Below, in pieces: positions 7,931 to 16,910 of a stretch of DNA of 64,000 bases. This stretch comes from SIG603 sp963589785 (lineage in GTDB: Bacteria; Bacillota; Clostridia; Oscillospirales; Acutalibacteraceae). The stretch is from NCBI GenBank assembly GCA_963589785.1, contig CAVAMJ010000006.1:73934-137933 (forward strand). The letters run 5' to 3'. Made by a program: the position numbers and the translations under genes. Position 1 is the stretch's first letter. Each line of letters begins with the position of its first letter. The notes beneath the pieces were generated by a model. The model ran no database searches and had not been told where the DNA came from. It saw nothing but the letters and a program-made list of their open reading frames with translations.

Positions 7931-9895
7931 TTACTTTTCTTCGTAGATATATTCTTCCGTCGAGGACAAATCGATAAAATCGTCGCTCACCTGAACAACT
8001 CTTATTCTGTCGCCCGATTTCAGCTCTACATTTTGAAGTTTAAGGGTATTTGAACGCACCTGAAGCGTATCGGTATAGCGTTCATCATTGATATAAATGT
8101 AGCTTGACGGTGTGAAATTCTCACCCTTAACGATAAGCTCGCCGTTCTGATAGTAGCAATGCTTGATTGAAATCTCGCTGACTCCCATGTGAATATCGGT
8201 CGGAGTGTATTTATTTTCGCCGTTCCAGCAGTTTTTCTCACCGTAAAGCATATCGTACTCTGTCTGCTCGAGCATATCAAGGTAGTTCTCGTCATCCTTA
8301 CATTCCTGATGAATTTTCGTGAGAATACCGTTGTTCATTCCAAGTCTTGACATAACATATGACGAGAGCTCATATGCTTCGAGGTCGTTTCTTTGCTTTT
8401 TAAGGTCAAAGTTCGAGTACATGACATATTCTGTCTCAAACAAATCACCGAACATCAATTCATTTGTATCAATGTTAAGCGACGGCATATGATCGCCGTA
8501 CATCACGACTACGGTCGGTTCATCGTAAGAATCGAGCCACTCACAAAGCGACTTGATAAATTCATCGGTCTCACGCATCTGGGTCGCATAGTATTCCACC
8601 TGATTAATCAGTGCATCGCTCTCGATATCGGAATAGAGCACCTTAACCGCATTATCCTTATTGTACGAGGTGGGATACGAGCCGTGAGTCTGAACGGTTA
8701 TCGTGTAGAGGAAGTCCCGTCCCTCAGTGTTATCAAAGCATTTCTTTATTTCAGGCAGAAGGTACTGATCCTTCATCCAGCCGGTTTCGGTTGTTGTGTA
8801 ACTTGAAATATATTCCTTTGTGAGGAAGTAATCAAATCCGAGAGAAGCAAAGACGCTGTTTCTGTCGTAGAAAGTAGCATTATTATTGTGAAGTGCGTAA
8901 GTGGTGTAGCCCAGCTCTTTTAAATCTCTTGCCACGGTCTCAGGACATTCTGATTTTAGTACTGTTTTGTAGGGGTATTCGCCCGTGCCGAAGAAATCGA
9001 GATCCATTTGAGAGATAATCTCGAACTCTGTGTTCGCCGTACCCGAACCGATAGACGGAACGCTGAGCTTGCCCCAGCTGTAATTTTGCTTGAGATAACT
9101 GTAATACGGTGTGGGGTCTTCACTAAAGGAAACATCACTGAGTAAATTCAAGTCAAAAAAGCTCTCAAGCTGAATGAAAATTATATTCGGCTTTTCTGTC
9201 GGCTCTTCATCTGCTATATTCTCGATTTTCTCAAGTGCCTCATTCTCCGCATCAAAATTGTCGGGGGTATCAATTCCTCTTTCAACCGTACCACGGAAGA
9301 AACAATAGACAAAGCCGTAATTTGAATACGACTGCTTGATATTGGTAAGCTTAATCTTCTTGACTCCAAGACCGCCGATATCGAAAATAAGTAAGATAGT
9401 AAGCAAAACACAAGCGGCTGTTGTAATGATACTTCTTCTGAAATCGACATTTGACCTCGGTGCTTTTCTGAAAACAAGCACAGCTACAAACACAACCAAT
9501 AGGATAAGCACTATCAAAAGCGGTACGGTGACAACCGTGATATACTTACTGATAAAATTCCAGCTTATCTGAAGTATAGAGATATCGATAAAGCAAAGCG
9601 GATTAGTTCTGTAAGAAAGAACATAGGAATTTATCGAGCCAAGAGTTATCCAAAAGACCGACACAAGTGTCAGCACAAAATATTTTCTCTTGAAAAACTG
9701 GCACACGGACAAGGTCATCGTAATGAATGCCCAGTCGAATATAAAGGACATAGGATGACAAAAAAGCTGGTCTGTGAACAGCGACAAAATCCCTGTTTTT
9801 CTCGCAAGAACCTCTATTATCAGGTTAATTATCAGTCCCCATACGACGCAAAGCAAAAACGGTCGCTTGAGAAATTTCTGAAATCTTTCGTACAT
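7931..9895 (-). CDS. LTA-synthase-like sulfatase-fold membrane enzyme
   Basis: About 654 residues: five N-terminal membrane helices (to about residue 190) and a large extracellular alkaline-phosphatase/sulfatase-superfamily domain. NIIFIQLESF opens the catalytic domain. T286 in SIGSGTANTEFE is placed like the phosphorylated nucleophile threonine of LtaS, and YGDHMPS supplies metal ligands. The family transfers glycerol-phosphate from phosphatidylglycerol to lipoteichoic acid or related polymers. A C-terminal beta-rich domain after about residue 560 is extra compared with LtaS. The ATG at 9895 is preferred because GAGG lies 6 bases upstream; in-frame ATGs at 9907 and 9931 lack a ribosome site. 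Exact polymer product uncertain. Confidence 0.85.
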   Translation of the reverse strand: MYERFQKFLKRPFLLCVVWGLIINLIIEVLARKTGILSLFTDQLFCHPMSFIFDWAFITMTLSVCQFFKRKYFVLTLVSVFWITLGSINSYVLSYRTNPLCFIDISILQISWNFISKYITVVTVPLLIVLILLVVFVAVLVFRKAPRSNVDFRRSIITTAACVLLTILLIFDIGGLGVKKIKLTNIKQSYSNYGFVYCFFRGTVERGIDTPDNFDAENEALEKIENIADEEPTEKPNIIFIQLESFFDLNLLSDVSFSEDPTPYYSYLKQNYSWGKLSVPSIGSGTANTEFEIISQMDLDFFGTGEYPYKTVLKSECPETVARDLKELGYTTYALHNNNATFYDRNSVFASLGFDYFLTKEYISSYTTTETGWMKDQYLLPEIKKCFDNTEGRDFLYTITVQTHGSYPTSYNKDNAVKVLYSDIESDALINQVEYYATQMRETDEFIKSLCEWLDSYDEPTVVVMYGDHMPSLNIDTNELMFGDLFETEYVMYSNFDLKKQRNDLEAYELSSYVMSRLGMNNGILTKIHQECKDDENYLDMLEQTEYDMLYGEKNCWNGENKYTPTDIHMGVSEISIKHCYYQNGELIVKGENFTPSSYIYINDERYTDTLQVRSNTLKLQNVELKSGDRIRVVQVSDDFIDLSSTEEYIYEEK

Positions 9896-10055
9896 AATAA
9901 GCCTCATTTTATTGAAAGGATTATCGCACACAAAATGGCTGTAATCCTAAATCATGCCGCAAATTAGATAATTAAAATTTGCCTCACTTTCCATATAGGC
10001 GAGAAGCATCTTATCAATTATTAGATTATAGTACTCTTATAGGTGATTTTCAAGC

Positions 10056-10085
10056 GAAAAACGGACACGGATAATCCGTGCCCGT
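10056..10085 (-). terminator. Terminator of the GntR/ABC operon
   Basis: Imperfect hairpin at 10061-10085 (ACGG, CACGGA with TCCGTG, CCGT), followed on the - strand by five U residues (10060-10056). It closes the permease gene ending at 10130. Confidence 0.7.
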
Positions 10086-10129
10086 CAAAAATATAATAAT
10101 AACTGTCAGTCTTAAATCAGAACTTCAAC

Positions 10130-12376
10130 TTAGCGGTTCTCCGTGTCCTCAGTGTCGACTTCGTATGAAATTTCATTGTTGTCTTCGGAGAATTCCTCAT
10201 CGGAATTTGAAGCCTCTCGGCTATCGTCATTTGATACAGCAAGATCCTCAGAAACTTCGCTCTGCGAGCTTATCTCTTCGCCTGCATCATCATAGAGCAC
10301 CTCGTACGGCTCATCCGCGACGTCCTCGATACTGCTTATATCCGATGAAATATTGACAAGCGTCTCGAGGTCTTCGTCCGAAATGAAAATCATATTGTTT
10401 TTCGTTTCTTCACTCTGCGTACCGTCCGTATAATCGAACATTACCGCATTGTCATTCTGATTTGTGTTATCAAGCGAATTCTCTATGATTTCAAACAGCT
10501 TATCATAGTTCTCTTCGCTTGTTGTGGAGTCAAAGTAAAGAACATCCGTTGGTTGTGCCGCTTCGTAACCGTCAGATTCCTGATAATCATACTCACTGAG
10601 TCTGATTGAAACCTCCGTGAGATTGCCGTCCTCATACGTCTTCTTTGCGTCACTTACAACCTCTGCCGCATCACCCGTGAGGGCTTTTTTGATGTAGCTT
10701 ACTATCTTCGGATTTCTCTTAGTGACATCGTAGATAACATAGTACGGCTTTCCTGAGTCGTTTCCGCCTATGGCGACGCTTATACCGCTTGAGTAAACAC
10801 AAGTTTCCACGCCGTTTTCTGTGGCATCTTCAGCAAACACGCTCATGAACTCTTCCTTATCATCAAACTCGAAGTTAAGGTTCTTGTAATTAACATAAAT
10901 ATAAGAAACCGTGGAAGCATCCGGAACAGTGCTGTAAATCTTCTTATATTCCTCGTTATTCTCCTTGCACTTTTGAATCTTCTTGTTAAGGAATTCCGTG
11001 ATTTTTACCTCACGAACCATGGTCGAACCGTTCTTAAGCTTGATTATGAGGTCGCGACTGTCGCTATATGTCAGATTATTATAGCTGTGTCTGTCGGAAT
11101 TCTGTGCTAGAATTTCAAGAACACAAGAGATAGTGCCCTCATCGTTATAATCAATCTTAGCCGCCTTATCACTGTAATAGTCTAAGCTTTCGTCTCTCGT
11201 CACGCTGAACGAGCCGGCAGAGGACTTAATCTGAACGCTCTCTACCTCATCGACTGTAGGCACCTGATTTCTTAGGTGATTGCCGCAAAGCACACCAAGA
11301 TAAGTGATAAGCGCCGATATTGCGACTATTATCAGGAACGAAGGGATACTTCTTAGCATGCTCCTGAGGCTTTTCGAGGTGAGTATCTCATAGAGGAAAA
11401 ACACCGCCACGGCCACCGTCATGAGAATAACGCAATAGGACATGTCCATGTAATATTCGTCATAGATACCCGAGACAAATACTCCGAAGAACATCGCCAA
11501 GAACGGGAAAGTGAGACTGCATCTGAAAAACACCTGTGTGATTTTTCCCGAGGAGGGCTTGCCCGCTGTCTCGCTCTTTCTTTTAATAAAGGAGTAAAGC
11601 GCAATTGAAAAGATCAAGGCAAACAGCAGAAAGGTGTAGACATAGCCTTGCCATCTGCCAAGGACATAATCAAATTTATAATTGAATAAGAGCGAAAACG
11701 GCATTGCCAACGCAAAGTTATTTGCCGGGCTCAGTATTCGAGGCATACCGGACAGAGTGACTATCTGACCGGCAAGAACTGCCATAACCTCAAAAAGCGT
11801 GATTATCGCTCTAGGCAAACAAAGTGTCAGTCCGCTTGCGACAAAATTGGTGAATGCTGTACCCGTCACGCTCATTCCAAGCAAAGTGCTCGATGCGACA
11901 ACGGCACTCGCGAGAAGATAGAACACCAAATACTTGATTGTTCCGCCTATCGCCATGTGACCGCCACTAAAAAGGAAGCTGAGCAAAAACTGCAAAAGCA
12001 TATTTGCAAAGACAACCATGCCTATCCATGTCATCACAGAGCAAGCAAGACTTATGAAGGTACAGGCTCTCGTATTAGGCAAGGAATCATAAATATCCGA
12101 AGCACTTCTTTTGTTCAAATACTTGAATGCGCCGTATGTCAAAACATAAGAGCCGACAAGCATAAACGCCAGAAGCGACAAATGCATGCCCGTGTGCGTT
12201 GCATAATGCAAGGCTTCGGTATCTTGATATTGATATTGCCTTATTTCTAACAGCTGAATGATAACAGGTATTGCCGTAGTCATCATCGTGAGAATCATAA
12301 GGACAATTCCCTGCATTTTAAGCTGTTTAATCCCATCCCTGTAAAGCTTGGGGTTGAAATTATTACTCATAATCAT
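10130..12376 (-). CDS. ABC transporter permease with large extracytoplasmic domain
   Basis: 748 residues: six N-terminal helices of ABC-2 permease type (to about residue 270), further helices near 285-375, then a 370-residue soluble part ending in a very acidic, Ser/Glu/Asp-rich tail. The partner is the ATPase encoded just upstream (14-base overlap), and the operon starts with a YtrA-like GntR repressor. By analogy with Bacillus ytr and related operons, the system may respond to cell-wall-active antibiotics; this is inference. The start at 12376 sits 4 bases after GAGGAG; the ATG at 12370 is an alternative. The acidic tail is unusual and has no recognised domain. Confidence 0.8.
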   Translation of the reverse strand: MIMSNNFNPKLYRDGIKQLKMQGIVLMILTMMTTAIPVIIQLLEIRQYQYQDTEALHYATHTGMHLSLLAFMLVGSYVLTYGAFKYLNKRSASDIYDSLPNTRACTFISLACSVMTWIGMVVFANMLLQFLLSFLFSGGHMAIGGTIKYLVFYLLASAVVASSTLLGMSVTGTAFTNFVASGLTLCLPRAIITLFEVMAVLAGQIVTLSGMPRILSPANNFALAMPFSLLFNYKFDYVLGRWQGYVYTFLLFALIFSIALYSFIKRKSETAGKPSSGKITQVFFRCSLTFPFLAMFFGVFVSGIYDEYYMDMSYCVILMTVAVAVFFLYEILTSKSLRSMLRSIPSFLIIVAISALITYLGVLCGNHLRNQVPTVDEVESVQIKSSAGSFSVTRDESLDYYSDKAAKIDYNDEGTISCVLEILAQNSDRHSYNNLTYSDSRDLIIKLKNGSTMVREVKITEFLNKKIQKCKENNEEYKKIYSTVPDASTVSYIYVNYKNLNFEFDDKEEFMSVFAEDATENGVETCVYSSGISVAIGGNDSGKPYYVIYDVTKRNPKIVSYIKKALTGDAAEVVSDAKKTYEDGNLTEVSIRLSEYDYQESDGYEAAQPTDVLYFDSTTSEENYDKLFEIIENSLDNTNQNDNAVMFDYTDGTQSEETKNNMIFISDEDLETLVNISSDISSIEDVADEPYEVLYDDAGEEISSQSEVSEDLAVSNDDSREASNSDEEFSEDNNEISYEVDTEDTENR

Positions 12377-13274
12377 TATTCTCCTCGCTCACAAGGTATC
12401 CTCTTGCGCTAAGTTCGTAAATAAATATCTCCTCGAGCGAAAGCGGAAGTACATCCAAAATAAGTGGGTCTAATTCTTGGAATTTGGAGCGTATCGCATC
12501 CTTATCCCCTCTTACAATCAGATTTGCCACACTTCCGTGCTTTTCGTAATCGAGATAGTGAATACCATCAAATTTCTCTCGTCCGAAGTCAGACTCGGCA
12601 AATGCCACCTGAACCTTGACAAGCTTTGTCTGGAGCTCGTCGACATCGCTCTCGAACACCAAGCCTCCCTGATAGAGAAGTGCGAGCCTATCGCAGGTAT
12701 CCTCCAGCTCTCTCAAAGAATGTGAGGTTATAACCACACATGAATTGTTGTCTGCGACGTCGGCATAAATCTCCTTTTTCAATAGGTTTCTCATTACCGG
12801 GTCGAGACCGTCAAAGGTTTCATCAAGGAAAATATACTTTGCCCTTGTGCTGAGCGCAAGTATAGATGCCGCCTGGCGCTTCATTCCCTTGGAAAAGCTT
12901 GCAATCTTTTTCTTGCGGTTAAGTCCGAAAGCCCTTGCGAGATAATCAAAACGCTCTCTGTCAAAGCTTTCGTAGGATGCGGCATAAAAATCCTCCATGC
13001 GATTCAAATCAGCTTGCGGTAAAAAGTAGAGGTCATCGGGCACAAAGGCAATATTCTTTTTTGCGGCATGATTGTTGTAGATATTTTTTCCGTCAAGCTT
13101 GGCTTCTCCGTCGCTCTTTTCGTAAATACCCGCAATCACACGGAGCATGGTAGACTTGCCGGCACCGTTTGCACCGACAATCCCGTAAACAGAGCCTTCG
13201 TTTAACTTGAGACTTATGCCGTTCAAAACTCTGTTGCCGTCAAACTCCTTGCTTATATTCTTAAGCTCTATCAC
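12363..13274 (-). CDS. ABC transporter ATP-binding protein (YtrB/BcrA type)
   Basis: Single nucleotide-binding domain, 303 residues, cytosolic. Walker A is GANGAGKST (about residues 35-43), the Q-loop region follows, the signature is FSKGMKRQAA and Walker B is KYIFLDETFDGLDP, with H-loop SHS. The signature FSKGM (in place of LSGGQ) is common in the small BcrA/YtrB group. It energises the permease encoded downstream. Its ATG overlaps the stop of the GntR gene as ATGA, so the two are translationally coupled. The C-terminal 80 residues are a small regulatory extension. Substrate unknown. Confidence 0.92.
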   Translation of the reverse strand: MIELKNISKEFDGNRVLNGISLKLNEGSVYGIVGANGAGKSTMLRVIAGIYEKSDGEAKLDGKNIYNNHAAKKNIAFVPDDLYFLPQADLNRMEDFYAASYESFDRERFDYLARAFGLNRKKKIASFSKGMKRQAASILALSTRAKYIFLDETFDGLDPVMRNLLKKEIYADVADNNSCVVITSHSLRELEDTCDRLALLYQGGLVFESDVDELQTKLVKVQVAFAESDFGREKFDGIHYLDYEKHGSVANLIVRGDKDAIRSKFQELDPLILDVLPLSLEEIFIYELSARGYLVSEENNDYE

Positions 13275-13645
13275 CTTGCACCCTCCTCTTCGCAGCAGTC
13301 CTTAACTGCCTTAATTAAGTCTTTTTCTTCAATCCCACTGCTTAAGAGCCTGCGAACAATCTCCTTTAATTCGTCTAAACTGTCAAGCGCCCTCTCCTTA
13401 ATCTTCTGTACGGCATCCACTGAGACAAAGCGACCTTGTCCCGGTGCCGAGTAGCAAAGTCCGCGCCTTTCAAGCTCGGCATATGCCTTCTGGATGGTAT
13501 TCGGATTGATCGAAAGCTCATAAGCTAATTCTCTGACCGACTGCAGCTGATCCATCGGCTTGAGAACTCCGGTGGATATCTCCTTCTCCACCGATGCCAC
13601 TATCTGCTCGTAGATAGGAGTCCTTGCATACTTATCAACATTCAA
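13271..13645 (-). CDS. GntR family regulator, YtrA subfamily
   Basis: Winged-helix regulator of 124 residues, the short YtrA class: an N-terminal GntR DNA-binding domain (TPIYEQIVASVEKEIS, then SVRELAYELSINPNTIQKAYAELERRG) and only a small helical dimerisation tail. Such proteins repress their own ABC transporter operon. I place the start at a TTG (13645) because AAGGAG lies 9 bases upstream; a second in-frame TTG at 13666 lacks a site, and there is no in-frame ATG. Its promoter contains a perfect palindrome over the -10, the expected operator. First gene of the gntR-ATPase-permease operon. Confidence 0.9.
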   Translation of the reverse strand: MNVDKYARTPIYEQIVASVEKEISTGVLKPMDQLQSVRELAYELSINPNTIQKAYAELERRGLCYSAPGQGRFVSVDAVQKIKERALDSLDELKEIVRRLLSSGIEEKDLIKAVKDCCEEEGAR

Positions 13646-13687
13646 ATTTGAAATCTCCTTTTTCAAACATACAATTCGTCAACTCAC

Positions 13688-13708
13688 TGTACTATACTGA
13701 ATAGTACA
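13688..13708. promoter_or_regulatory. Palindromic operator of the GntR operon
   Basis: TGTACTAT at 13688-13695 and ATAGTACA at 13701-13708 form a perfect 8-bp inverted repeat around ACTGA. It covers the -10 box, the standard position for autorepression by a YtrA-type GntR protein. Confidence 0.75.
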
Positions 13709-13729
13709 CCTAATATAGTAAAAAGTCAA
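13701..13729 (-). promoter_or_regulatory. Sigma-A promoter of the GntR/ABC operon
   Basis: On the - strand, TTGACT (13729-13724), exactly 17 bases, TACTAT (13706-13701). The -10 lies inside the palindromic operator. Confidence 0.75.
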
Positions 13730-13759
13730 GCATAATAAAAGCAAACAAATAACAAAAAC

Positions 13760-13898
13760 GAGAAAACAGAGCTGATGCGGTTCAGCTCTGTTTTCTCTAG
13801 AGGGGGGTGTGAGTAAACCGATAATCGGTTTCTCACTTTTTGAAATATATATTGAGGAGGGTAAAAAGCAACCAAGAAAGATGCGGTTTCTTTCGGTT
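13760..13898. other. Three consecutive hairpins in the gntR-lexA gap
   Basis: The 500-base gap between the divergent gntR and lexA genes contains, in order: a perfect 16-bp hairpin (13760-13775 with 13782-13797) with TTTTTG on the - side; a hairpin at 13809-13836 followed by TTTTT on the + side; and an imperfect one at 13870-13898. A GAGGAGGG lies at 13853-13861 but no suitable start codon follows. The remainder to 14090 is A/T rich with nothing recognised. The first two look like terminators of opposite polarity although no gene ends here. Confidence 0.5.
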
Positions 13899-14088
13899 AC
13901 AGCTATATTATATCTTCTTTAAAAGAAATTTTGTTAAAGAGCCGTGAACAAACATTTAATTTATTATGCTTAATTTATTAACAGCTTAATTTTCTCCACA
14001 AGAAAATATTCACTTGTACTTTTTCACGATACATTTAAATTAAGCCGATTTTCGTGCATTTGCGAACAGAAAAAAATATTTGATTTTC

Positions 14089-14106
14089 TTCAAACAAATG
14101 TTTGAA
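14089..14106. promoter_or_regulatory. Candidate LexA box
   Basis: TTCAAAC (14089-14095), four bases, GTTTGAA (14100-14106): a 7-bp palindrome with the AAC-N4-GTT core of Gram-positive (DinR-type) SOS boxes, overlapping the -35 of the lexA promoter. The classical outer CG pair is not kept. Confidence 0.6.
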
Positions 14107-14130
14107 ATTTTAAAAGCTATGTGTTATACT
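14102..14130 (+). promoter_or_regulatory. lexA promoter
   Basis: TTGAAA (14102-14107), 17 bases, TATACT (14125-14130) with a TGT extension before the -10. The -35 overlaps the palindromic LexA-like box, which fits autorepression. Confidence 0.7.
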
Positions 14131-14172
14131 TAAATAAACATAGAACAAAATACTTCAAAGTGGGTTTATAAT

Positions 14173-14757
14173 ATGAAAGCATTAACAAAAAGTCAGCAAA
14201 AGGTATATGATTTTCTAAAAGAAGCACTGCAGTCGGGTGTGCCGCCTACGGTTCGTGAGATTTGCGCCGGAACCGGACTTTCCTCCACAAGCACGGTTCA
14301 CACTCACCTCAAGACGCTCGAGAAGCTTGGCTACATAACAAAGGACGACGGCAAGAACCGTGCTATTAAGATCTGCGGTGTAACTCCGATTCAGCAGGTT
14401 CCGATAGTCGGCCTCGTCACTGCGGGAACTCCGATACTTGCCTTTGAAGAAGCAGACGGCTACCTCCCATACCCTATATCTAACGGCGAGAAGGATCTCT
14501 TCGCTCTTCATGTGCGTGGATTCAGCATGAAAAATGCGGGAATTCTTGACGGTGACTTGGTTGTCGCCGAAAAGGGAGTTCATGTCGAGAACGGCGATAT
14601 TGTCGTTGCTATGATTGAGGACGAAGCTACGGTTAAGAGAATTTTCTACGAGAACGACCGTGTTCGCTTGCAGCCAGAAAATCCCGATTTCGAGCCAATC
14701 TATACTCGTGACTGCACTGTTCTCGGAAAAGTTATTTCCGTCCAGAGATATTATTGA
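14173..14757 (+). CDS. lexA: SOS repressor LexA
   Basis: 194 residues, the usual LexA length. An N-terminal winged helix (residues 1-65; PPTVREICAGTGLSSTSTVH is the recognition part) precedes the peptidase S24 domain. The self-cleavage site is A84-G85 in VTAGTPI, the catalytic serine S118 in GFSMKNAG and the lysine K155 in EATVKRIF. It represses DNA-damage genes and cleaves itself when RecA is activated. The gene is monocistronic, with a palindrome over its -35 that should mediate autorepression and a strong terminator downstream. The ribosome site (GTGGG) is weak. No other SOS gene lies next to it. Confidence 0.97.
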   Translation: MKALTKSQQKVYDFLKEALQSGVPPTVREICAGTGLSSTSTVHTHLKTLEKLGYITKDDGKNRAIKICGVTPIQQVPIVGLVTAGTPILAFEEADGYLPYPISNGEKDLFALHVRGFSMKNAGILDGDLVVAEKGVHVENGDIVVAMIEDEATVKRIFYENDRVRLQPENPDFEPIYTRDCTVLGKVISVQRYY

Positions 14758-14795
14758 TAACTTTGAGTTTTCAACGATTTTCTAAAATAAGTTAA

Positions 14796-14829
14796 AAAGT
14801 CCGCAGAGATTTTCTGCGGACTTTCTTTT
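14796..14829 (+). terminator. lexA terminator
   Basis: AAAGTCCGCAGA (14796-14807) pairs with TCTGCGGACTTT (14813-14824), followed by CTTTTG. Confidence 0.85.
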
Positions 14830-14834
14830 GCGCC

Positions 14835-14872
14835 TTAAAATTCAAGCAGCGCTGAACCCAACGGAACAGCGC
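14835..14872 (-). terminator. Probable terminator of oppBCDF
   Basis: On the - strand, GCGCTG (14872-14867) pairs with CAGCGC (14854-14849), followed by a T-rich TTGAATTTT run. The stem is short, so confidence is moderate. Confidence 0.5.
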
Positions 14873-14917
14873 CACCGAAAAATTATAGAAGAACTTGTAT
14901 TCTGTTTAGTTCTGAGA

Positions 14918-15883
14918 TTAAACCAAGTGGCAAGCAACATAGTGGTTCGGAAGAACCTCTTTGAGCTGTGGCTTAGACTCCTTGCACTTATCGCAAGCAA
15001 TCGGGCAACGACCAGCAAAGTTGCATCCCTTTGGAGTATTAATCGGAGAAGGAACATCACCCGAGAGAATCTGTCTCTTCTTAGCAACCTCTGAATCAGG
15101 ATCCGGAATCGGAACAGCTGAGAGAAGAGCCTTTGAGTATGGGTGAAGTGTGTTAGCATAAAGATCATCACTTGATGCAAGCTCTACGACATTACCGAGG
15201 TACATAACTGCGATACGGTCGGAGATGTACTTAACGATGTTAAGGTCATGAGCAATGAAGAGATAAGTGAGATCGCTCTGCTGCTGAATGTCATGAAGAA
15301 GGTTGATAACCTGAGACTGAATGGAAACGTCAAGAGCGGAGATAGGCTCGTCGCAAACAACGAACTTCGGCTCGATAGCAAGTGCTCTTGCGATACCGAC
15401 ACGCTGTCTCTGACCACCGGAGAACTCGTGTGGAAAACGGTTAGCGTGCTCTCTGTTAAGACCGACGGTCTCGAGGAGTTCATAAACTCTTTCCTGTCTT
15501 CTCTTAGCGTCATACATATGGTGGATTTCCATGCCCTCGGAGATGATGGAGGAAACTGTCATACGTGAGTCGAGAGAAGCGTAAGGATCCTGGAAGATAA
15601 TCTGAGCATCCTTGGAGAAATTGAACTTATCCTTGCTCTTCTTGAGGTTGACCTCTTTACCCTCGAATTCGATGGTACCGCTTGTAGCCTGGTAAATACC
15701 CATTGCGACACGGCCTAATGTGGACTTACCGCAACCGGACTCACCAACAAGACCTAAGGTCTCGCCCTTGTAGATATCTAAAGAAACATTATCAACAGCC
15801 TTAAGAGTGCCTCCGCTTACCTTGAAGTATTTGCAAACATTCTTAAGAGAAAGGAGAACTTCCTTGTTGTTATTTTCAGGCAT
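14918..15883 (-). CDS. oppF: Oligopeptide ABC transporter ATP-binding protein OppF
   Basis: 321 residues. ATPase subunit that with OppD powers peptide uptake through OppBC. Walker A GESGCGKST, Q-loop IIFQDPYASLD, signature FSGGQRQRVGIARAL, Walker B FVVCDEPISALD, H-loop AHD. The C-terminal OPP region contains the clustered cysteines CNFAGRCPIACDKCKE seen in Dpp/Opp ATPases. The ATG at 15883 is chosen because GAGGTG lies 7 bases upstream; it overlaps the end of oppD by 8 bases, whereas the earlier in-frame ATG at 15907 would lack a site. Last gene of the operon. Confidence 0.93.
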   Translation of the reverse strand: MPENNNKEVLLSLKNVCKYFKVSGGTLKAVDNVSLDIYKGETLGLVGESGCGKSTLGRVAMGIYQATSGTIEFEGKEVNLKKSKDKFNFSKDAQIIFQDPYASLDSRMTVSSIISEGMEIHHMYDAKRRQERVYELLETVGLNREHANRFPHEFSGGQRQRVGIARALAIEPKFVVCDEPISALDVSIQSQVINLLHDIQQQSDLTYLFIAHDLNIVKYISDRIAVMYLGNVVELASSDDLYANTLHPYSKALLSAVPIPDPDSEVAKKRQILSGDVPSPINTPKGCNFAGRCPIACDKCKESKPQLKEVLPNHYVACHLV

Positions 15884-16889
15884 TCTTGTCACCTCTTTCT
15901 TCAGCACTTGGGCAGTCTGGGTGGAGCAGCCAGCATGTAGCCTCGTGGATACCGTCTATCTTGTAGGTATCCGGCTGTGCCTCATGACAAATCTGCATGC
16001 ATCTCTCGCATCTTGCGCCGAATCCGCAACCCTTCGGAGGATTGAGAAGATCCGGTGGTGTACCAGGGATAGATGTGAGTCTTTCCTTCTTGGTAGCATC
16101 TGCTGTCGGAAGAGAAGCAAGAAGTGCCTTTGTATACGGATGAGTTGGGTTGTAGAAAATATCTCTTACTGTACCCGTCTCTACTATCTTACCTGCATAC
16201 ATAACAGCAACACGGTCAGCAACCTGAGCAACAACACCGAGGTCATGTGTGACAAGGATGATAGCTGTGTTTGTTCTCTCTTTGATTTCAAGCATAAGAT
16301 CCATGATCTGAGCCTGAATTGTAACGTCAAGAGCTGTAGTCGGCTCGTCGGCGATGAGGAGCTTCGGCTCGCAGCAAAGTGCCATAGCGATCATAGCTCT
16401 CTGTCTCATACCTCCGGAGAACTCATGAGGATACTGCTGAGCACGCTCTTCCGCATTCGGAATGTTAACGAGCTTTAAGTACTTGATAGCCTCATCGTGA
16501 GCTTCCTTAGAGGAAAGGTGTCTGTGGTGCTTGATAGCCTCAACGATCTGCTTACCGACCTTCATAGTCGGGTTAAGGCAGGTCATAGGATCCTGGAAGA
16601 TCATAGCTACTTCCTTACCACGGATGGACTGCATCTCTTTTTCGCTTGCGGCAACAATGTCGTGCTCGTCAAGCTGAATGCTACCGGAAACAATTCTTCC
16701 CGGTGGCATTGGGTTAAGCTTCATGATGGTCTGGCAGGAAACGGACTTACCGCAGCCGGACTCACCAACAATAGCGAGAACTTCGCCTTCGTCTACATGG
16801 AATGTGACACCACGAACAGACTTAACCTCGCCTGCGTAGGTATCAAAGGAGAAGTTTAGATCTTTAACGTCAACAACTGTCTTAGCCAT
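15876..16889 (-). CDS. oppD: Oligopeptide ABC transporter ATP-binding protein OppD
   Basis: 337 residues. Walker A GESGCGKSV (residues 43-51), Q-loop MIFQDPMTCLNP, signature FSGGMRQRAMIAMAL, Walker B LLIADEPTTALD and H-loop THD mark a full ABC ATPase of the DppD/OppD branch. The C-terminal extension has the cysteine-rich CGFGARCERCMQIC segment typical of the family. It lies 21 bases downstream of oppC with an AAGGAG site and slightly overlaps oppF, so oppCDF are translated from one message. Confidence 0.94.
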   Translation of the reverse strand: MAKTVVDVKDLNFSFDTYAGEVKSVRGVTFHVDEGEVLAIVGESGCGKSVSCQTIMKLNPMPPGRIVSGSIQLDEHDIVAASEKEMQSIRGKEVAMIFQDPMTCLNPTMKVGKQIVEAIKHHRHLSSKEAHDEAIKYLKLVNIPNAEERAQQYPHEFSGGMRQRAMIAMALCCEPKLLIADEPTTALDVTIQAQIMDLMLEIKERTNTAIILVTHDLGVVAQVADRVAVMYAGKIVETGTVRDIFYNPTHPYTKALLASLPTADATKKERLTSIPGTPPDLLNPPKGCGFGARCERCMQICHEAQPDTYKIDGIHEATCWLLHPDCPSAEERGDKNA

Positions 16890-16910
16890 AGTTAATTTCT
16901 TCTCCTTTCA

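Noticed and set aside
15807..16478. 223-codon open frame on the + strand
   Set aside because: Antisense to the oppF/oppD junction; its composition is that of a shadow frame.
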